Source: Prostheceraeus crozeri (lineage: Eukaryota > Platyhelminthes > Polycladida > Euryleptidae). Taken from it: a DNA stretch of 64,000 nucleotides. The DNA lies in NCBI GenBank assembly GCA_907163375.1, contig CAJQUW010007936.1, positions 1 through 64,000 of the forward strand, read 5' to 3'. Numbering within the stretch: position 1 is the first letter of the stretch; every line of letters begins with the position of its first letter. The position numbers were made by a program, and so were the translations under genes. Positions 39,301 to 46,700 of this stretch are shown here, in pieces. The notes below the pieces were generated by a model, which saw only the letters and a list, made by a program, of their open reading frames with translations, was not told the origin of the DNA and searched no databases.

Positions 39301-40752
39301 AGAAATCATTGATCAATGACTGATATTAGTTACGATAGAATGATCGACACTTCAGTGATCTAGCCAACTGCATGGTCCTGTGCATGTATCTCTTGTCGAA
39401 AAGTCTCAAGATAAAGTTAAATTACCTTACGGCTATGCAATTTTGTGTGAAGCGACTAGTGATCATAAAATTGAGGACCTGAAATAACATGAAGGCTAAT
39501 GGCTATTGATTACAAATAGATATCTGACAAGCATTTGCATGTACAGAGCGAATTACAACATCGATAAGATGCTTTCAAATGCAGTTAAAGTGATTTCATT
39601 ATTATATATATAGGCTGTACTCGTAATCGAGAAACACACTCACTTTTTCTGCGAAGCCTTTAGTAAAGAGAAAACGAGTTTTTACTCAGCGTTTCGGATC
39701 CAGACCTTCACAGAAATAAAACAGGCTCCTGTTCTCGATCCTGAGGACGTTTCTCAATTACGAGTACAGCCTATATATAATCATGATCATCCCGTTTGCT
39801 GCCATCACTTATAGATTTCAATTTATTATTGTACTAACTGCCAATATATCATCATAAAATAAGTGCTACAAAAATAAATGATTTCATTATTCCTTTGTCG
39901 GATGCCTTTGCATTAATAACACAACCAACTTACTTTGCAAATACATACACGTATATTTTGGAAAGCAAGATGCACAGCACCTTGGTTTTATGGCTATAGC
40001 CAATGTTTGATATAATATATTTAGTGCTTAAGTCTATGGCTATATGTAATTGGTTTTCGTCTACTTAACTTCAAAGGCAAAACTGAGAGTATTTTTTTTA
40101 AAAAAAAATCCTTTGTAATATGTGCATGATTAAGCTATGATTATCAATAAAGTATTTCACTACAAAAAAAATTGTATAGTTGTACTGCATCTTAGCAAAA
40201 TCGAGCAACAGTGTCCATAGGCTTGAATAGACTAACTGATGAAATCATCGGTATCTGTCAGACTTGTGTCAATTACTCATGAAATGTAATTAACTACAAT
40301 TACAAATTATTTGCTGAAAAATGTAATTGTATGCAATTACTACTAATTACATCTTTATCAATGTTATTGATTACAGTTACAAACTACTCCGTTTTTCTTC
40401 AATTTCTTTATATAACTGGTGGTTCTTCATTTGGATTTTGACATAAGTTTCGTCTTAAATTTCTTTAAAAGAGTTACCGATAGTTGTGCCCCTGCTACAC
40501 ATATGAGTGTAGCTTCGCAATGTCGAATAACTATTGCACAAATTATGAAGATGGAGGGGAGATTCTAGCAATAATACATCGAGAGCTTCTTTTCGTTGCG
40601 CGATATATTCATTTTATGCATTCTTTAAAAAATCTTCCTAATTTCAGGCTGAGAATTTGCATCGAGAAGTTGGACGCCGCCGGGAGGCCCTGGATTATCG
40701 ATTTCAGGCATTCACAGGGGACACAACACATCATGTCAACAAAAACAAGTAG
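6167..40752 (+). CDS. LRRC27: LRRC27-like leucine-rich repeat and coiled-coil protein (whole gene, 7 coding exons)
   Basis: Coding exons are 6167-6358, 8399-8591, 9669-9815, 20207-20498, 22708-22863, 24135-24528 and 40648-40752. Together they give 1479 bases, that is 492 residues plus TAG. Splice phases match at every junction (0, 1, 1, 2, 2, 0) and all introns are GT-AG. Residues about 40-150 are leucine-rich repeats, including FLDLSQRSLKCIPNELLSL, LRWLDLRNNRLMNLPSSYL and SLISLNIADNPIEFPP. The rest is polar and Lys/Arg/Glu-rich, typical of coiled coil, with FLQQMRKERSQIKAE near the middle. Repeat number, the FPP block after the last repeat, the basic coiled tail and overall size all fit vertebrate LRRC27 (about 500 residues). 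Its biochemical role is poorly known; a scaffold role is inference. The start is the first ATG after the acceptor at 6163. The last intron is about 16 kb. Confidence 0.85.
7060..7200 (-). mobile_element. LINE 3' end fragment (C-terminus of reverse transcriptase)
   Basis: Read leftwards, about 30 codons give LRRRLRWHDHILRRKEDYW. This is the RRLRW.GHVLR..ED.W block that closes the reverse-transcriptase ORF of many LINEs. Both ends fade into unrelated DNA. It lies in intron 1 of the LRRC27-like gene, antisense to it. Confidence 0.55.
7201..8398. other. Rest of LRRC27-like intron 1, nothing recognised
   Basis: AT-rich intronic DNA ending in the acceptor aaatttcag at 8390-8398. Confidence 0.4.
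8399..8591 (+). CDS. LRRC27: LRRC27-like coding exon 2
   Basis: Residues 65 to the first base of codon 129. It codes leucine-rich repeats 2-4 with CLYLEGNGIEAIPPDFF and LQTLLLGGNLLRSLPLEL. It starts after aatttcag and ends G before GTGAGT (phase 1). Confidence 0.9.
8592..9668. other. LRRC27-like intron 2, nothing recognised
   Basis: AT-rich, with no repeat family or RNA that I can name. It ends in gatttttag at 9660-9668. Confidence 0.4.
9669..9815 (+). CDS. LRRC27: LRRC27-like coding exon 3
   Basis: Completes codon 129 and runs to the first base of codon 178. It codes the last leucine-rich repeat and its cap (NIADNPIEFPPKHVLEGG) and a helical stretch VIVSFLRRMLLVKSGR, much like the FPP...VAIQRFLR region of vertebrate LRRC27. 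The donor is G before GTAAGT (phase 1). Confidence 0.9.
9816..10369. other. Start of LRRC27-like intron 3, nothing recognised
   Basis: No exon, repeat end or RNA seen. Confidence 0.35.
10370..11165 (-). mobile_element. Penelope-like retroelement, 5'-truncated 3' end with GIY-YIG endonuclease
   Basis: Read leftwards, the open block 10951-10619 gives LYDYQCQQCHQYYTGSTIRH, then LKNRIKEH. This is the GIY-YIG-type endonuclease with its Cys/His lead-in, as in Penelope-like elements. Upstream (10952-11165) the linker KRIFRKEGIPVRVASKSRTL joins it to the lost reverse transcriptase. The frame ends at 10619 and is followed by a non-coding tail to about 10370. The element is truncated and broken. It lies in intron 3 of the LRRC27-like gene, antisense. 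Confidence 0.75.
11166..12580. other. Intron 3, nothing recognised
   Basis: AT-rich with chance frames only; I see no repeat ends or RNA genes. Confidence 0.35.
12650..12795 (-). mobile_element. tRNA-derived SINE
   Basis: On the minus strand, tggccttgtgatggtagcg (about 12745-12763) fits a polymerase III A box, and ggctcaaacc (about 12705-12714) fits a B box at the usual spacing. The part after the B box (ttggtcgggtcaaacct) resembles the copy near 4760. Boundaries are approximate. Confidence 0.6.
12796..13460. other. Intron 3, nothing recognised
   Basis: No gene or repeat that I can support. Confidence 0.35.
13461..14095. repeat. Large inverted repeat (fold-back element), arms about 225 bp
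   Basis: The left arm (about 13461-13685) and right arm (about 13870-14095) are reverse complements at roughly 85-90% identity by eye. Both contain ccgtttcatcattaaatcg, then aaggac.ttatatacaaag and tttgtttttgaacacat. About 185 bp of unrelated, GC-richer spacer lies between. The reading frames inside are by-products of the palindrome. It may be a fold-back element or a decayed inverted duplication. Confidence 0.75.
14200..14475 (-). mobile_element. LINE 3' end fragment (reverse-transcriptase C-terminus)
   Basis: Read leftwards from about 14470, one frame gives RRNRLRWLGQAHRK, KVTGRRPKKTWDETV, LTAEAAIDRQTW and RRSIGRSD in order, with two in-frame stops between the first two blocks. This is the closing segment of the reverse-transcriptase ORF in many LINEs (RRLRWLGHV ... 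GRPKKTW ... A.DR..WR). The element is 5'-truncated. It lies antisense in intron 3. Confidence 0.75.
14476..20206. other. Rest of LRRC27-like intron 3, mostly unrecognised
   Basis: About 5.7 kb of AT-rich DNA. I saw short simple repeats: an aatgataatgatgataata run near 17477, and a tandem run of the word atcttaggaa (about 19399-19455). There is also a weak tRNA-like stretch near 18670-18740. No exon with matching phase was found. It ends in ctctatccattag at 20194-20206. Confidence 0.4.
20207..20498 (+). CDS. LRRC27: LRRC27-like coding exon 4
   Basis: Residues 178-275. It is Ser/Asp/Asn-rich and probably unstructured at first (DSASSYFESAASRMENGS), then ends in a helical block YQIRQQYLERVRKGSS. 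It starts after ccattag with the last two bases of a Glu codon begun in exon 3 and ends GT before GTACGT (phase 2). Both junctions keep frame. Confidence 0.85.
20499..22707. other. LRRC27-like intron 4, nothing recognised
   Basis: AT-rich intronic DNA without repeat ends or RNAs that I can support. It ends in atatttttcag at 22697-22707. Confidence 0.4.
22708..22863 (+). CDS. LRRC27: LRRC27-like coding exon 5
   Basis: Residues 275-327. The exon is very basic and helical: KKQSDKHNKFVNKYPEPPP, then ERRMLDEKRKQRMKDVKQK. It starts after tttttcag with one base completing a Val codon and ends AG before GTACAT (phase 2). Confidence 0.85.
22864..23589. other. Intron 5, left part
   Basis: Nothing recognised except a short agtagttgtagtagtagtag run near 23445. 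Confidence 0.35.
23590..23965 (+). mobile_element. LINE reverse-transcriptase C-terminal fragment
   Basis: In the + direction, across two frames, one sees KAVVFPIATYGCECWS, RIDSFEMWCLRRLLKTQRT, EIDEITTIHGMIIQRGLKYC and GYVIRRDSKSLEKLVLQ. This is the well-known tail region of LINE reverse transcriptases (P..TYGCE.WT ... FEMWC.RR.L ... LKY.GH..RRD..SLEK). At least one frame change and one stop break it. It lies in intron 5, sense to the gene, and ends about 170 bp before exon 6. Confidence 0.8.
24135..24528 (+). CDS. LRRC27: LRRC27-like coding exon 6
   Basis: Residues 327-458, the main coiled-coil exon: KQRAKFLQQMRKERSQIKAE, then LELRDKERVLRERELQAKVK and AKTAQEEVEAARRDMQI. It starts after gcatttcag, completing an Arg codon, and ends ATT before GTGAGT (phase 0). 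Confidence 0.9.
24782..25279 (+). repeat. Composite ('dimeric') inverted-repeat element, copy 1
   Basis: It opens with gtgaagttggcggaacca and closes with tggttccgctaacttaac, an inverted pair. Inside are two diverged direct copies of a unit of about 165 bp (24782 to about 24945, and about 25100 to 25279). Each runs from gtgaagtt through cctcctga and gagaaattcaagttta to a tgttccgct or ggttccgct end. They are joined by a linker of about 150 bp. The same dimer, linker included, occurs inverted at 63533-64000, so the dimer itself is a dispersed unit. There is no coding capacity. Confidence 0.75.
25625..25822 (+). mobile_element. tRNA-derived SINE (family with a gtctga.tatgtcag tail)
   Basis: The A-box-like ccgtagcacagtggttgatg (about 25632) and B-box-like gcggtcgagcctcgag (about 25678) are followed by gaagagcatccg. 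The tail block contains gctccaacatgagtctgacc and atgtcagcaccgt. The copy at 31931-32111 has the same order of blocks, including gaagagcatccga and gtctgattatgtcagtacc. Confidence 0.75.
26186..26353. repeat. Inverted repeat, arms about 63 bp
   Basis: The left arm (26186-26248) contains aaaacaagcttcattttt and catggccacgccgcttctc; the right arm (about 26290-26353) holds their complements with few differences. The loop is about 40 bp. There is no coding content. It is probably a small fold-back element or the core of a MITE. Confidence 0.7.
26354..29320. other. Intron 6 stretch, nothing recognised
   Basis: About 3 kb of AT-rich DNA without repeat ends, RNA genes or exons that I can support. Confidence 0.35.
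29328..29435 (+). mobile_element. tRNA-like sequence, probable SINE head
   Basis: aatagctcagttggtagagc (29334-29353) is a textbook tRNA D arm and A box. gagttcgagtccggc, about 50 bases later, is a T arm and B box. The spacing is too long and the acceptor stems do not pair well, so this is more likely the tRNA-derived head of a SINE than a working tRNA gene. Confidence 0.6.
29436..30525. other. Intron 6 stretch, nothing recognised
   Basis: Chance frames only. Confidence 0.35.
30526..30814. mobile_element. Short TIR element (MITE), about 290 bp
   Basis: Starts aggggtgcaatggagca and ends tgctccattgcatccctt, an inverted pair of 17-18 bp with one or two differences. There is no reading frame inside. 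The flanks ttgtaact and ttgtataa are only a weak target duplication. The family is unknown; the size and ends fit a hAT-like MITE. Confidence 0.6.
31536..31690 (-). mobile_element. SINE-tail copy in the left arm
   Basis: Read leftwards: gactttttt-type word, ataatcagac and tctggggcttgaacgag match the tail of the SINE at 31931-32111. The segment before the tail (31607-31690, containing ccgctcggtctgagctc) is unlike that copy, so the 5' part belongs to a different subfamily or to another sequence. Confidence 0.5.
31931..32111 (+). mobile_element. tRNA-derived SINE, same tail family as 25625-25822
   Basis: The head ttccgtggcacatcggctaa (A-box-like) and agaggtcgagccccga (B-box-like) are followed by gaagagcatccga and gtctgattatgtcagtacc. 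It ends at gattagtgacac. Its 3' half is the inner part of the right arm of the inverted duplication. Confidence 0.75.
32333..32430 (-). mobile_element. LINE reverse-transcriptase scrap
   Basis: About 30 codons read leftwards give LSPLLFNMDAQEMITES and MKEVEGV, the block after the QG..LSP motif of LINE reverse transcriptases (LSPLLFN.Y.EE...E...EGV). It abuts the end of the inverted-duplication arm at 32332, so it was probably cut by that event. Confidence 0.6.
32431..34205. other. Intron 6 stretch, little recognised
   Basis: The word cagtggcggcccgtgcat at 32920-32937 looks like a transposon terminus, but no partner was found. A short tandem of gatacttaaaatag occurs near 33590-33640. No gene. 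Confidence 0.35.
34560..34866 (+). mobile_element. LINE reverse-transcriptase fragment
   Basis: The + frame after about 34570 gives ADHMCELISKLINVSL, then GIVPEQWKLSLINPI (finger region, ..P..WK.....PI), and further on NAGVVQGFVIGP (the QG.V.GP motif, 34833-34862). The palm core between them is missing. The open frame just upstream (34207-34575) may be its degraded start but is not recognisable. The match stops exactly where another repeat end begins. Confidence 0.6.
34867..35190. other. Transposon-like terminus and unrecognised DNA
   Basis: cagacctgccaactgtccc at 34867 followed by cggatgtcccgg has the look of a transposon end joined to the LINE fragment. No inverted partner or target duplication was found nearby. 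Confidence 0.35.
35194..35520 (-). mobile_element. Probable Penelope-like element scrap (GIY-YIG region)
   Basis: Read leftwards, one frame gives CYIGETRRYLITRVNEHL, matching the Y.GET.R.L..R..EH core of the GIY-YIG endonuclease in Penelope-like elements. A likely lead-in is NSLFKIVKNSPDTFSPSDS in a neighbouring frame. It is short and broken. A hAT element is inserted immediately to its right. Confidence 0.5.
35530..35537. repeat. 8-bp target duplication, left copy
   Basis: aatataac directly before the hAT end at 35538; identical to 37259-37266. Confidence 0.9.
35538..37258. mobile_element. Non-autonomous hAT element, 1721 bp, with 8-bp target duplication
   Basis: It starts cagggttgcccggtaaaaac and ends ggcaaaaagtcaaccctg. 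The terminal 80-100 bp at both ends are runs of the words ggtaaaaacc and ttttagccgg (or complements), so each end is itself repetitive. Perfect duplications of aatataac flank it. There is no transposase frame, and about 1.5 kb of AT-rich DNA fills it, including a tRNA-like SINE near 36650. The 8-bp duplication and CAGGGTTG ends place it in the hAT superfamily. Confidence 0.9.
36640..36800 (+). mobile_element. tRNA-derived SINE nested in the hAT element
   Basis: acctgggttcgaatctagat (about 36712-36731) is a clear B box and T arm; the A box upstream (gatagagtgttttctctgcg) is weak. It lies inside the element above, so it either inserted later or was carried by it. Confidence 0.5.
37259..37266. 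repeat. 8-bp target duplication, right copy
   Basis: aatataac directly after the hAT end. Confidence 0.9.
37310..37460 (-). mobile_element. Possible mariner transposase scrap
   Basis: The minus-strand frame contains HVEAAIRRWFGSAEKYFE. This resembles the block near the end of mariner transposases (V..AVRRWF......F). It is too short to be sure and no inverted ends were found. Confidence 0.3.
38085..38200. repeat. Local direct repeat, copy 1
   Basis: About 115 bp beginning acaatgaattttcaaagaaa and ending near agcttgcaacctttc. It recurs in the same direction at 38463-38578 with about 80-85% identity by eye. Confidence 0.7.
38463..38578. repeat. Local direct repeat, copy 2
   Basis: Partner of 38085-38200. 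It carries acaatgaattttcaaagaaa, then attgagtagcatgaaatgat and gtagcttgtaacctt, with small insertions relative to copy 1. Confidence 0.7.
38579..39603. other. Intron 6 stretch, nothing recognised
   Basis: AT-rich, chance frames only. Confidence 0.35.
39605..39779. mobile_element. Short TIR element (MITE), about 175 bp
   Basis: It starts tataggctgtactcgtaat and, after cgagaaac, has a unique core of about 110 bp. It then closes with gtttctc, attacgagtacagcctata. The inverted ends match over about 28 bp with one difference and run into TATATA on both sides, as expected for insertion at TA. No coding capacity. Confidence 0.75.
39780..40647. other. End of LRRC27-like intron 6
   Basis: Includes a low-complexity cluster of aattac words (about 40270-40370). 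It ends in the acceptor cctaatttcag at 40637-40647. Confidence 0.4.
40648..40752 (+). CDS. LRRC27: LRRC27-like last coding exon 7
   Basis: Residues 459-492 and the TAG stop: AENLHREVGRRREALDYRF and a short polar tail ending NKNK. It starts in phase 0 after ctaatttcag, which matches the phase-0 donor of exon 6 some 16 kb upstream. It continues the charged coiled coil in the same style, which supports the join; other last exons within the long intron cannot be excluded. Confidence 0.7.
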   Translation, partial: AENLHREVGRRREALDYRFQAFTGDTTHHVNKNK

Positions 40753-41087
40753 CGACAGTTTTTGTCTCAACTTTTTTGAATTGTATCTTCCAAAGAATCC
40801 GTCCAATATATTCACAGCATATATATATATAGGCCTACGCTGCAATGTCCTAATTCAACCGTCCTTTCTTCTTTGCAAGTTATGTTTTTACACTATCAAA
40901 CAGAGTTTCTATTCTGTAAATTACACTTTTTGAAGCTTGCTTTCTTTTTGCAATCATCATTCTATAACACATGAAAAGACGTGCGATTTGTATTTTTAAT
41001 CCGAAGCTTCGATGTTGTTATTGCACATCCACTGTATAGATCAACCTCATTACATGCTCATGGTTGTCATGATGTAAAGTCGCGTCA

Positions 41088-41093
41088 AATAAA
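41088..41093 (+). terminator. Possible poly(A) signal of the LRRC27-like gene
   Basis: AATAAA 336 bases after the stop codon, with a GT-rich stretch (tgtttgagttttgatcttga) 28-47 bases further on. Placement fits a 3' end, but no transcript evidence is available. Confidence 0.4.
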
Positions 41094-41690
41094 TGGCCTT
41101 ATGAAGGATTTGAATGCAATGTTTGAGTTTTGATCTTGATAATGTTGAATTTAGTATGTTATTGAAGGTCAAATTTTATAGAATCAGCTTAAGAATATAG
41201 GCCTATATGCATACTGCACTTACCATATTTCCATTCACACATTTGACAAGTCATTTCGTAGGTACAAAAGGAATTCAAATGCTTGTTTGGATGTTGAAAT
41301 ATGTTAAATAATTGGATCTCTATTGCATTTGGTATATTGTCATCAATATAGAGTAAGCATATTTGGTGGAGTAGCAACGCGGTATTAATTAAACCTCTAA
41401 TGTGCAGTTTCAATTTTATTAAATAAGCTCGAGGTGAAACCAACATCATATGTGAGATATGCAAATTATGACAGCTTTGAAGAAATAAAGAAGGAATAAT
41501 AGAATTTTTAAATCCTCCATGTCGTGACAGCCTTGGAAGCATGCAGGTATGTCTGTTAATTCAATGTGTGAATTGCTTTATATATGCTCAGCCCTATTTA
41601 AGACTATTTTCTTAATCATGATCATATATCACAAACTGCATGATACCTGCCACTGAAAGAGCAAAATATCATTATCAAAGACAATGATAA
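41094..41690. other. Intergenic DNA, nothing recognised
   Basis: No gene or repeat that I can name. Confidence 0.35.
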
Positions 41691-41692
41691 TA

Positions 41693-43332
41693 CAGATTGT
41701 TTCATAAAAAATGGATCACCCTTTAACATCGCCTTAACTTCAACTTTGTCTAACTCCGCCAAACTTGTACGAATTTTTCTGAAATTTGGAGATATGTCAG
41801 TTGTGCTTACTAATATCATTGTTGGAAATTTCAAGCATGAATATTGAGTTGTTTTCCTGTTATAGATAAAAAAGTAGTAGATAATTTGATCTTCATTTAG
41901 CAATGTTACACAAAATCATACCTCACTCTTATAAAATTACATTTGTTTCCTTTGTTATGTAATATGTTGTTCTACAAGCCAAAAGCTATCAAGCAAAACA
42001 AAAATAAAGAAAATCGGTCAATCAGAGCCAGTATAGCACCATTATTCATCAACAATAATGTAACTGCTACATGTGATTAACTGGACTTCATGTTCCATAG
42101 CTTCCTGACTTCGTTGCGGTGATGTTGGCAGCACTCCTGATTGCTTTCAGCTAGAAATCTATCTCTTACTGGTTGAAAACAATACAAAGCACAAATGAAC
42201 AATAACGAGATCGCATTCACAAAAGGCAAAGTGTCAGGGTTTTCTTTGCGAGCTACAAGCAAGCGACTAAATGTCCCTTACACAAATGTGCATCGATGGC
42301 ATAATGATGATTTTCGACTCTGTCGTAAAGCGGGCTCTGGCCGTCCACGCAAAACATCCTAACGTAGAGACCGCCTAATTTTGAGATTTGTTAAAGTTGA
42401 TCCAAGTCTCTCGTTAACTGATATGGCTGCACTAGACTCGTCTATATCTAAGTCCACTATTCGTAGAAGACTTATTGAGTCGAATTTCAAGAGCTGTAAG
42501 AGGCCCTCTCAGATCGAATTATCAGATCAGCATACAAAAAGACGTCTCAGATGGGCAATGAGTCACTGTCACTGGCGAAATCAATGGGATCGGGTTGTCT
42601 GGTCTGATGAGGCATCAGTCCGTCTGAAGGATAGTGATGGTCGATTGAGATTATGGATAAAATCTGATCAGGAAATTCCGAGACATTTACATCGTCCCCG
42701 GGTACAAGGTGGTGCGACTCTACTGATTTGGGCTGGCATTTGGACCAATGGCCGCTCTGAACTTCACATACAGCAAGGAACCATGAATTCTGAACGCTAT
42801 GTGAATGTTTTACGAATGAACATTGGACAAATGACAGATCAACTTGGTGATCCATCGACTTGGTTATTTATGGATGATAATGCTACGTGTCACAGGAGTA
42901 GTAGAGTCAACTAATGCAAGTCTCAATTAGGGCTTAGGATATTATCTTGGCCAGCTCGTTCTCCTGATCTGAATGGCTTAGAAAATGTATGGAGTATTCT
43001 AAAACGTAACGTTCGTCGTTCACTGCTACCTACAGATGGTGTATCACAACTTACGTCACTGTTAAAAAGAGAGTGGAGAAAGTTAGATCAGTCAAAAATC
43101 AACGATATCATCGAATCAATGCCTAGACGATTTGGTAATGTCATTGACAATAAGGGTAGGGCCACAAAATATTAGGTTCTTAAGAACCGTTACTGTATCA
43201 TAGCTTATCAGATTATATAAGGACATTTAAATATATTAGGGACATGAAATAATATGAAAAATGCTTTCTGTATCATAATTATGTTTTATTTAGTCAAATT
43301 TTAAGATGATCCACTTTTTATGAAACGGACTG
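41693..43332 (+). mobile_element. Tc1/mariner-type transposon, full length (1640 bp), decayed
   Basis: It is flanked by TA at 41691-41692 and 43333-43334. The ends are inverted: cagattgtttcataaaaaat followed by ggatcacc, and, read inward from the right, cagtccgtttcataaaaagt followed by ggatcatc. The match covers about 28 bp with five differences. A single transposase gene occupies 42190-43175. About 500 bp of AT-rich leader lies on the left. Confidence 0.9.
42190..43175 (+). pseudogene. DD34E transposase of the Tc1/mariner superfamily, broken by stops
   Basis: The N-terminal helix-turn-helix is visible as GFSLRATSKRLNVPYTNVHR, followed by the AT-hook-like GSGRPRKTS. The open block from 42381 has STIRRRLIESNFKSC and then the catalytic motifs: WSDEASVRL (first D), FMDDNATCHRSS (second D) and, 34 residues later, SPDLNGLENVW (E). 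Two in-frame stops are seen, one after RPRKTS (about 42359) and one at 42912-42914. Otherwise the frame stays open to 43175, so decay is modest. Length without the stops, about 330 codons, is normal for the family. Confidence 0.85.
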
Positions 43333-43384
43333 TAATTACCTAAGTCAAAGATGTAGATATGGGTCCACAATAATTATTCAAAAC

Positions 43385-43770
43385 CAAGAAATAAAACATA
43401 ATGCTGTGAACCACAAAATCATGCCGATGAAAAATTTGAAATTACAGCCATGAGGCACAATAAGATCTAAACTTTTCCATGAAGACCTTCATTTGCGGTT
43501 CATGAAATTTCCTTGATAATCAGCTTAATTATAATACCAGTTACTCCTTCTGGTACCTATTAATCAAGCTTCATGCTACTTATGTATAGTGAGTCTACGT
43601 CGATGGTATATAAACACAGGAATAATTTGCAAGAATTTATGGCTTCTCTTAAAAAGTGATCAAATATTTTTTTGGACCACAGGTTCGTAATCTCCGAAAA
43701 AAACTGAATCTTTTGATATAAAAATTTCACTGTATGCTGACATCTTTTTGAGTCCACACTCTACCTAATA
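43385..43770. repeat. Dispersed repeat, copy A
   Basis: Shares ordered words with 52145-52545: aatcatgccg, atgaaat(t)tccttgataatc, agcttcatgctacttat / ttcatactacttacat, tttttggaccac, aactgaatcttttgatata, aaaatttcactgt and tttttgagtc. Same direction, roughly 70-75% identical by eye. Non-coding; family unknown. Confidence 0.6.
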
Positions 43771-43799
43771 TGGTCACTAGGTGTCCAAATTTAAAGAGA

Positions 43800-46700
43800 G
43801 ATTTAGTTGTTGAGGGGTCATTTTTGACCCCACTTAATAAATCTGTTGAATATGTGAAAATAAATGGAATAAGATGCCATTCTATAAATGCAATGCATGT
43901 TCATGCAAGTTTGATGATTATTATATAGCTACTGCATATACAAATGTACATGCAAGCGAGGAGAATATAGTAGAGCATCTGTAGGATGCTGCATCTTGAT
44001 ATATATTTACAATTGCAACGATTTATTAACCTTCACCAGTTCGAATACAAGTTAATGAAAAATGCGGAACTATTCCAAATTTATTTAATCTTTCTTTTAC
44101 TCAATAAGGCAAATTTCATATTTAGTTTTGGTATATTGTTTGCAAATACACTTGCTGCACAAAACGTATGGACATTTGATACTTTCTTGTCCTTTTTACT
44201 TCCACATTCTCTACATCGTCCTCGTTTTCTCGTTTGAGCATTGATCAGTGGCTGATGTACAGTGTATATGGTAGAGGTACTTCCCAACAGTTCACTGGCT
44301 TTCACAACTTGTGGCCATTTCTTTATGTGCTCGCTGATCCTTCCCCTAGTCAGATTTTGCTGACTCTATGGATTGTCTGAATTTTGAAGTGATTAGTTCG
44401 AAGATGAAGCGAAATGTTGCATGTTTGTCATCTCGATTTCGCCCTTCGGAATCATTCAAATGGAATGCTCCTTTTATTTGCTTGAATCGTTGTTCGGACG
44501 TGTTCCTCTCGGTCTGGGAACATTATTCTATGAGCTCTTTTGCTGACAGATTCAACTTTGTCCGACAAGGTAGCATTTAGACCCACGAAGCAAGGAGAAG
44601 CGTACTCAAGAACTGGTCTTATTGTTGAGGTGAACACCTGATGTAATTCTTAAGGTGACAGATATGGCTTTAAGTTTCGAAGGAGGTAAAGCCTCTTGTT
44701 GGACAGAGAAATAATGTTTCTCACATGACTTGACCAGCTCATATTGTTCGTCAGGGTGATGCCCAAGATTTTGACACTGTCGACAATCTGCAGAGAAGAG
44801 TTAAAATTGACATTGAGATTTCGATTTGCGCATAATAATAATTTTGACTTTGATTCGTTCAGCACAAGGTCGTTACTTTCACACCACACATGTATCGATT
44901 TCAGTTCTTCTTCAATATGCATTTGTAGGCTTCTCTCTTCTCGTGGTATAGGGAGCACCATCGTCACATCGTCCGCGTATTTTGCAAGTACGGTCGCACT
45001 TCTCGCAGTATCAAGATCACCAATGAAGGCGGTAAACAAAGATGGTGAAAGCACTGAACCCTGAGCGACGCCCCTATGTATTTGAATGCTGTTAGAAAAT
45101 ACACCATTGACTTTCACTTTGGCAGTTCTATTTTGGAAATAATCTTCTAGCCAAATGATGAATCCTGTGGGAAGGCCTTCCTGATGTAATTTATCGAGAA
45201 GCAGTTTGATGTTAATCCTGTCAAAAGCTTTCGACATGTCGAGACTGAGGACGGCAGATCCCTTGGTGGAAGTGTCATCAACTTGTCTAAAAATTGAATC
45301 AATTATTTTTATGAGTGCTGACGTTGTAGACGCTTGCTTTCTGAAACCATGTTGGCAGGACCCACTGACTTCTAAGAACTTAGATTCCAGTCGTTTCAAT
45401 ATTATTCTCTCCAACAATTTCATTGGTAGAGGCATTGTTGTGATTTGTCGCAGCTGTTCGATTCGTCGTGGAGTTGTTTTGGGTATAGGGCAAATTTGTC
45501 CAACTTTCCATTTTAATGGTATTTTTCGTAGATTCATTGAACTCTGGAGGATGTAAGTCAACGGACCACAGATCACATCTGCGAGAACAGCGAAAAATTT
45601 AGTTGGGATGCCATCTATACCAGATGCCTTCTTCGTGTCTGTGTGTTTTAGAATTAGTTTTACATCTTCTGCGGAAATATTGAGGTTCCAACCGTCGTCC
45701 ATGTATGAAGGAGATAAAGCAGTGTTGGCTCTGGTAAGTGTTACGGTAAAGTAGTTGTGCCTCTGTTATATGGCTGGCTATTTTATCAGCACAGCGTTGG
45801 TCGCCGCCGAATTCCAATGATAGCATGGTCAACGGGTTTTCTGATTGCTTCGTATTACTGAAATCATTTACAATTTTCCATAAACCGTTTGTTGTAGATT
45901 TCATTTTATTTGCAGTTATCAATTTCGATTTGTAGATTTCATGCTTCACTTTAATTTTAAGATAGTTGTACTTTTCCCAGTCTTTTCGCCTGAAAGCATC
46001 CCATCGTTGGTTGATAAGATATTTTGTCAATATCATAATAACGAATTAACGTGAAGTTTTATTCGTCATACATTTATTTCGACTCACTTTTCTCTTTAAT
46101 AAAAGACAGTACATTCGTGGCATGTAACAGAATCTGCATGTATGTTCTTACCTTCTGATTATCATTCAAGAAATACAACGCTTATTATTATTATTGTGTC
46201 TCACGGAAAATGGTTGACAGTCCGACCAAAACCATATATTATAACTTTGAGGTCTGTCTAGGCCTATCTCGCTTTCACTGCACCCACGCATAGCATTAGA
46301 CCGATCGATGCTTCCATTTCAATTATCATCGATCCAAATTTTCTTGGATTCCGGGTGCATTCTGTTATAGAACACTTTTTCCTTGAAGGTTCATGTAGAT
46401 AAAATATTCGAAAGCTTTCTCGCTTCATCCTTGGAGAACATAAGTGCTGCTTCACGCCTGCAGGAACACGAGTGACATTTAGTATTGCACTTCGACCTCG
46501 ATGTATGTCAGTGGAACTATACAGCTAGCGGTGAAGTTGTTTATATTTACTGAGGAAATATTTTCGAGTTCATCGTCAGACGATTCGTCATCAGAAAGAT
46601 TTTTAGGAGATCTTCTTCTATAACATCGTCGTCAATGACAAGTTGTTGTATGTCGTATTCACCTGAGTCGCCGTCTCTGCCGGTGTCTCCGAGTTGGTAA

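Noticed and set aside
40484-40933. 149-codon + frame overlapping the last LRRC27-like exon
   Set aside because: It uses another frame than the one fixed by the exon 6 splice phase and has no family features.
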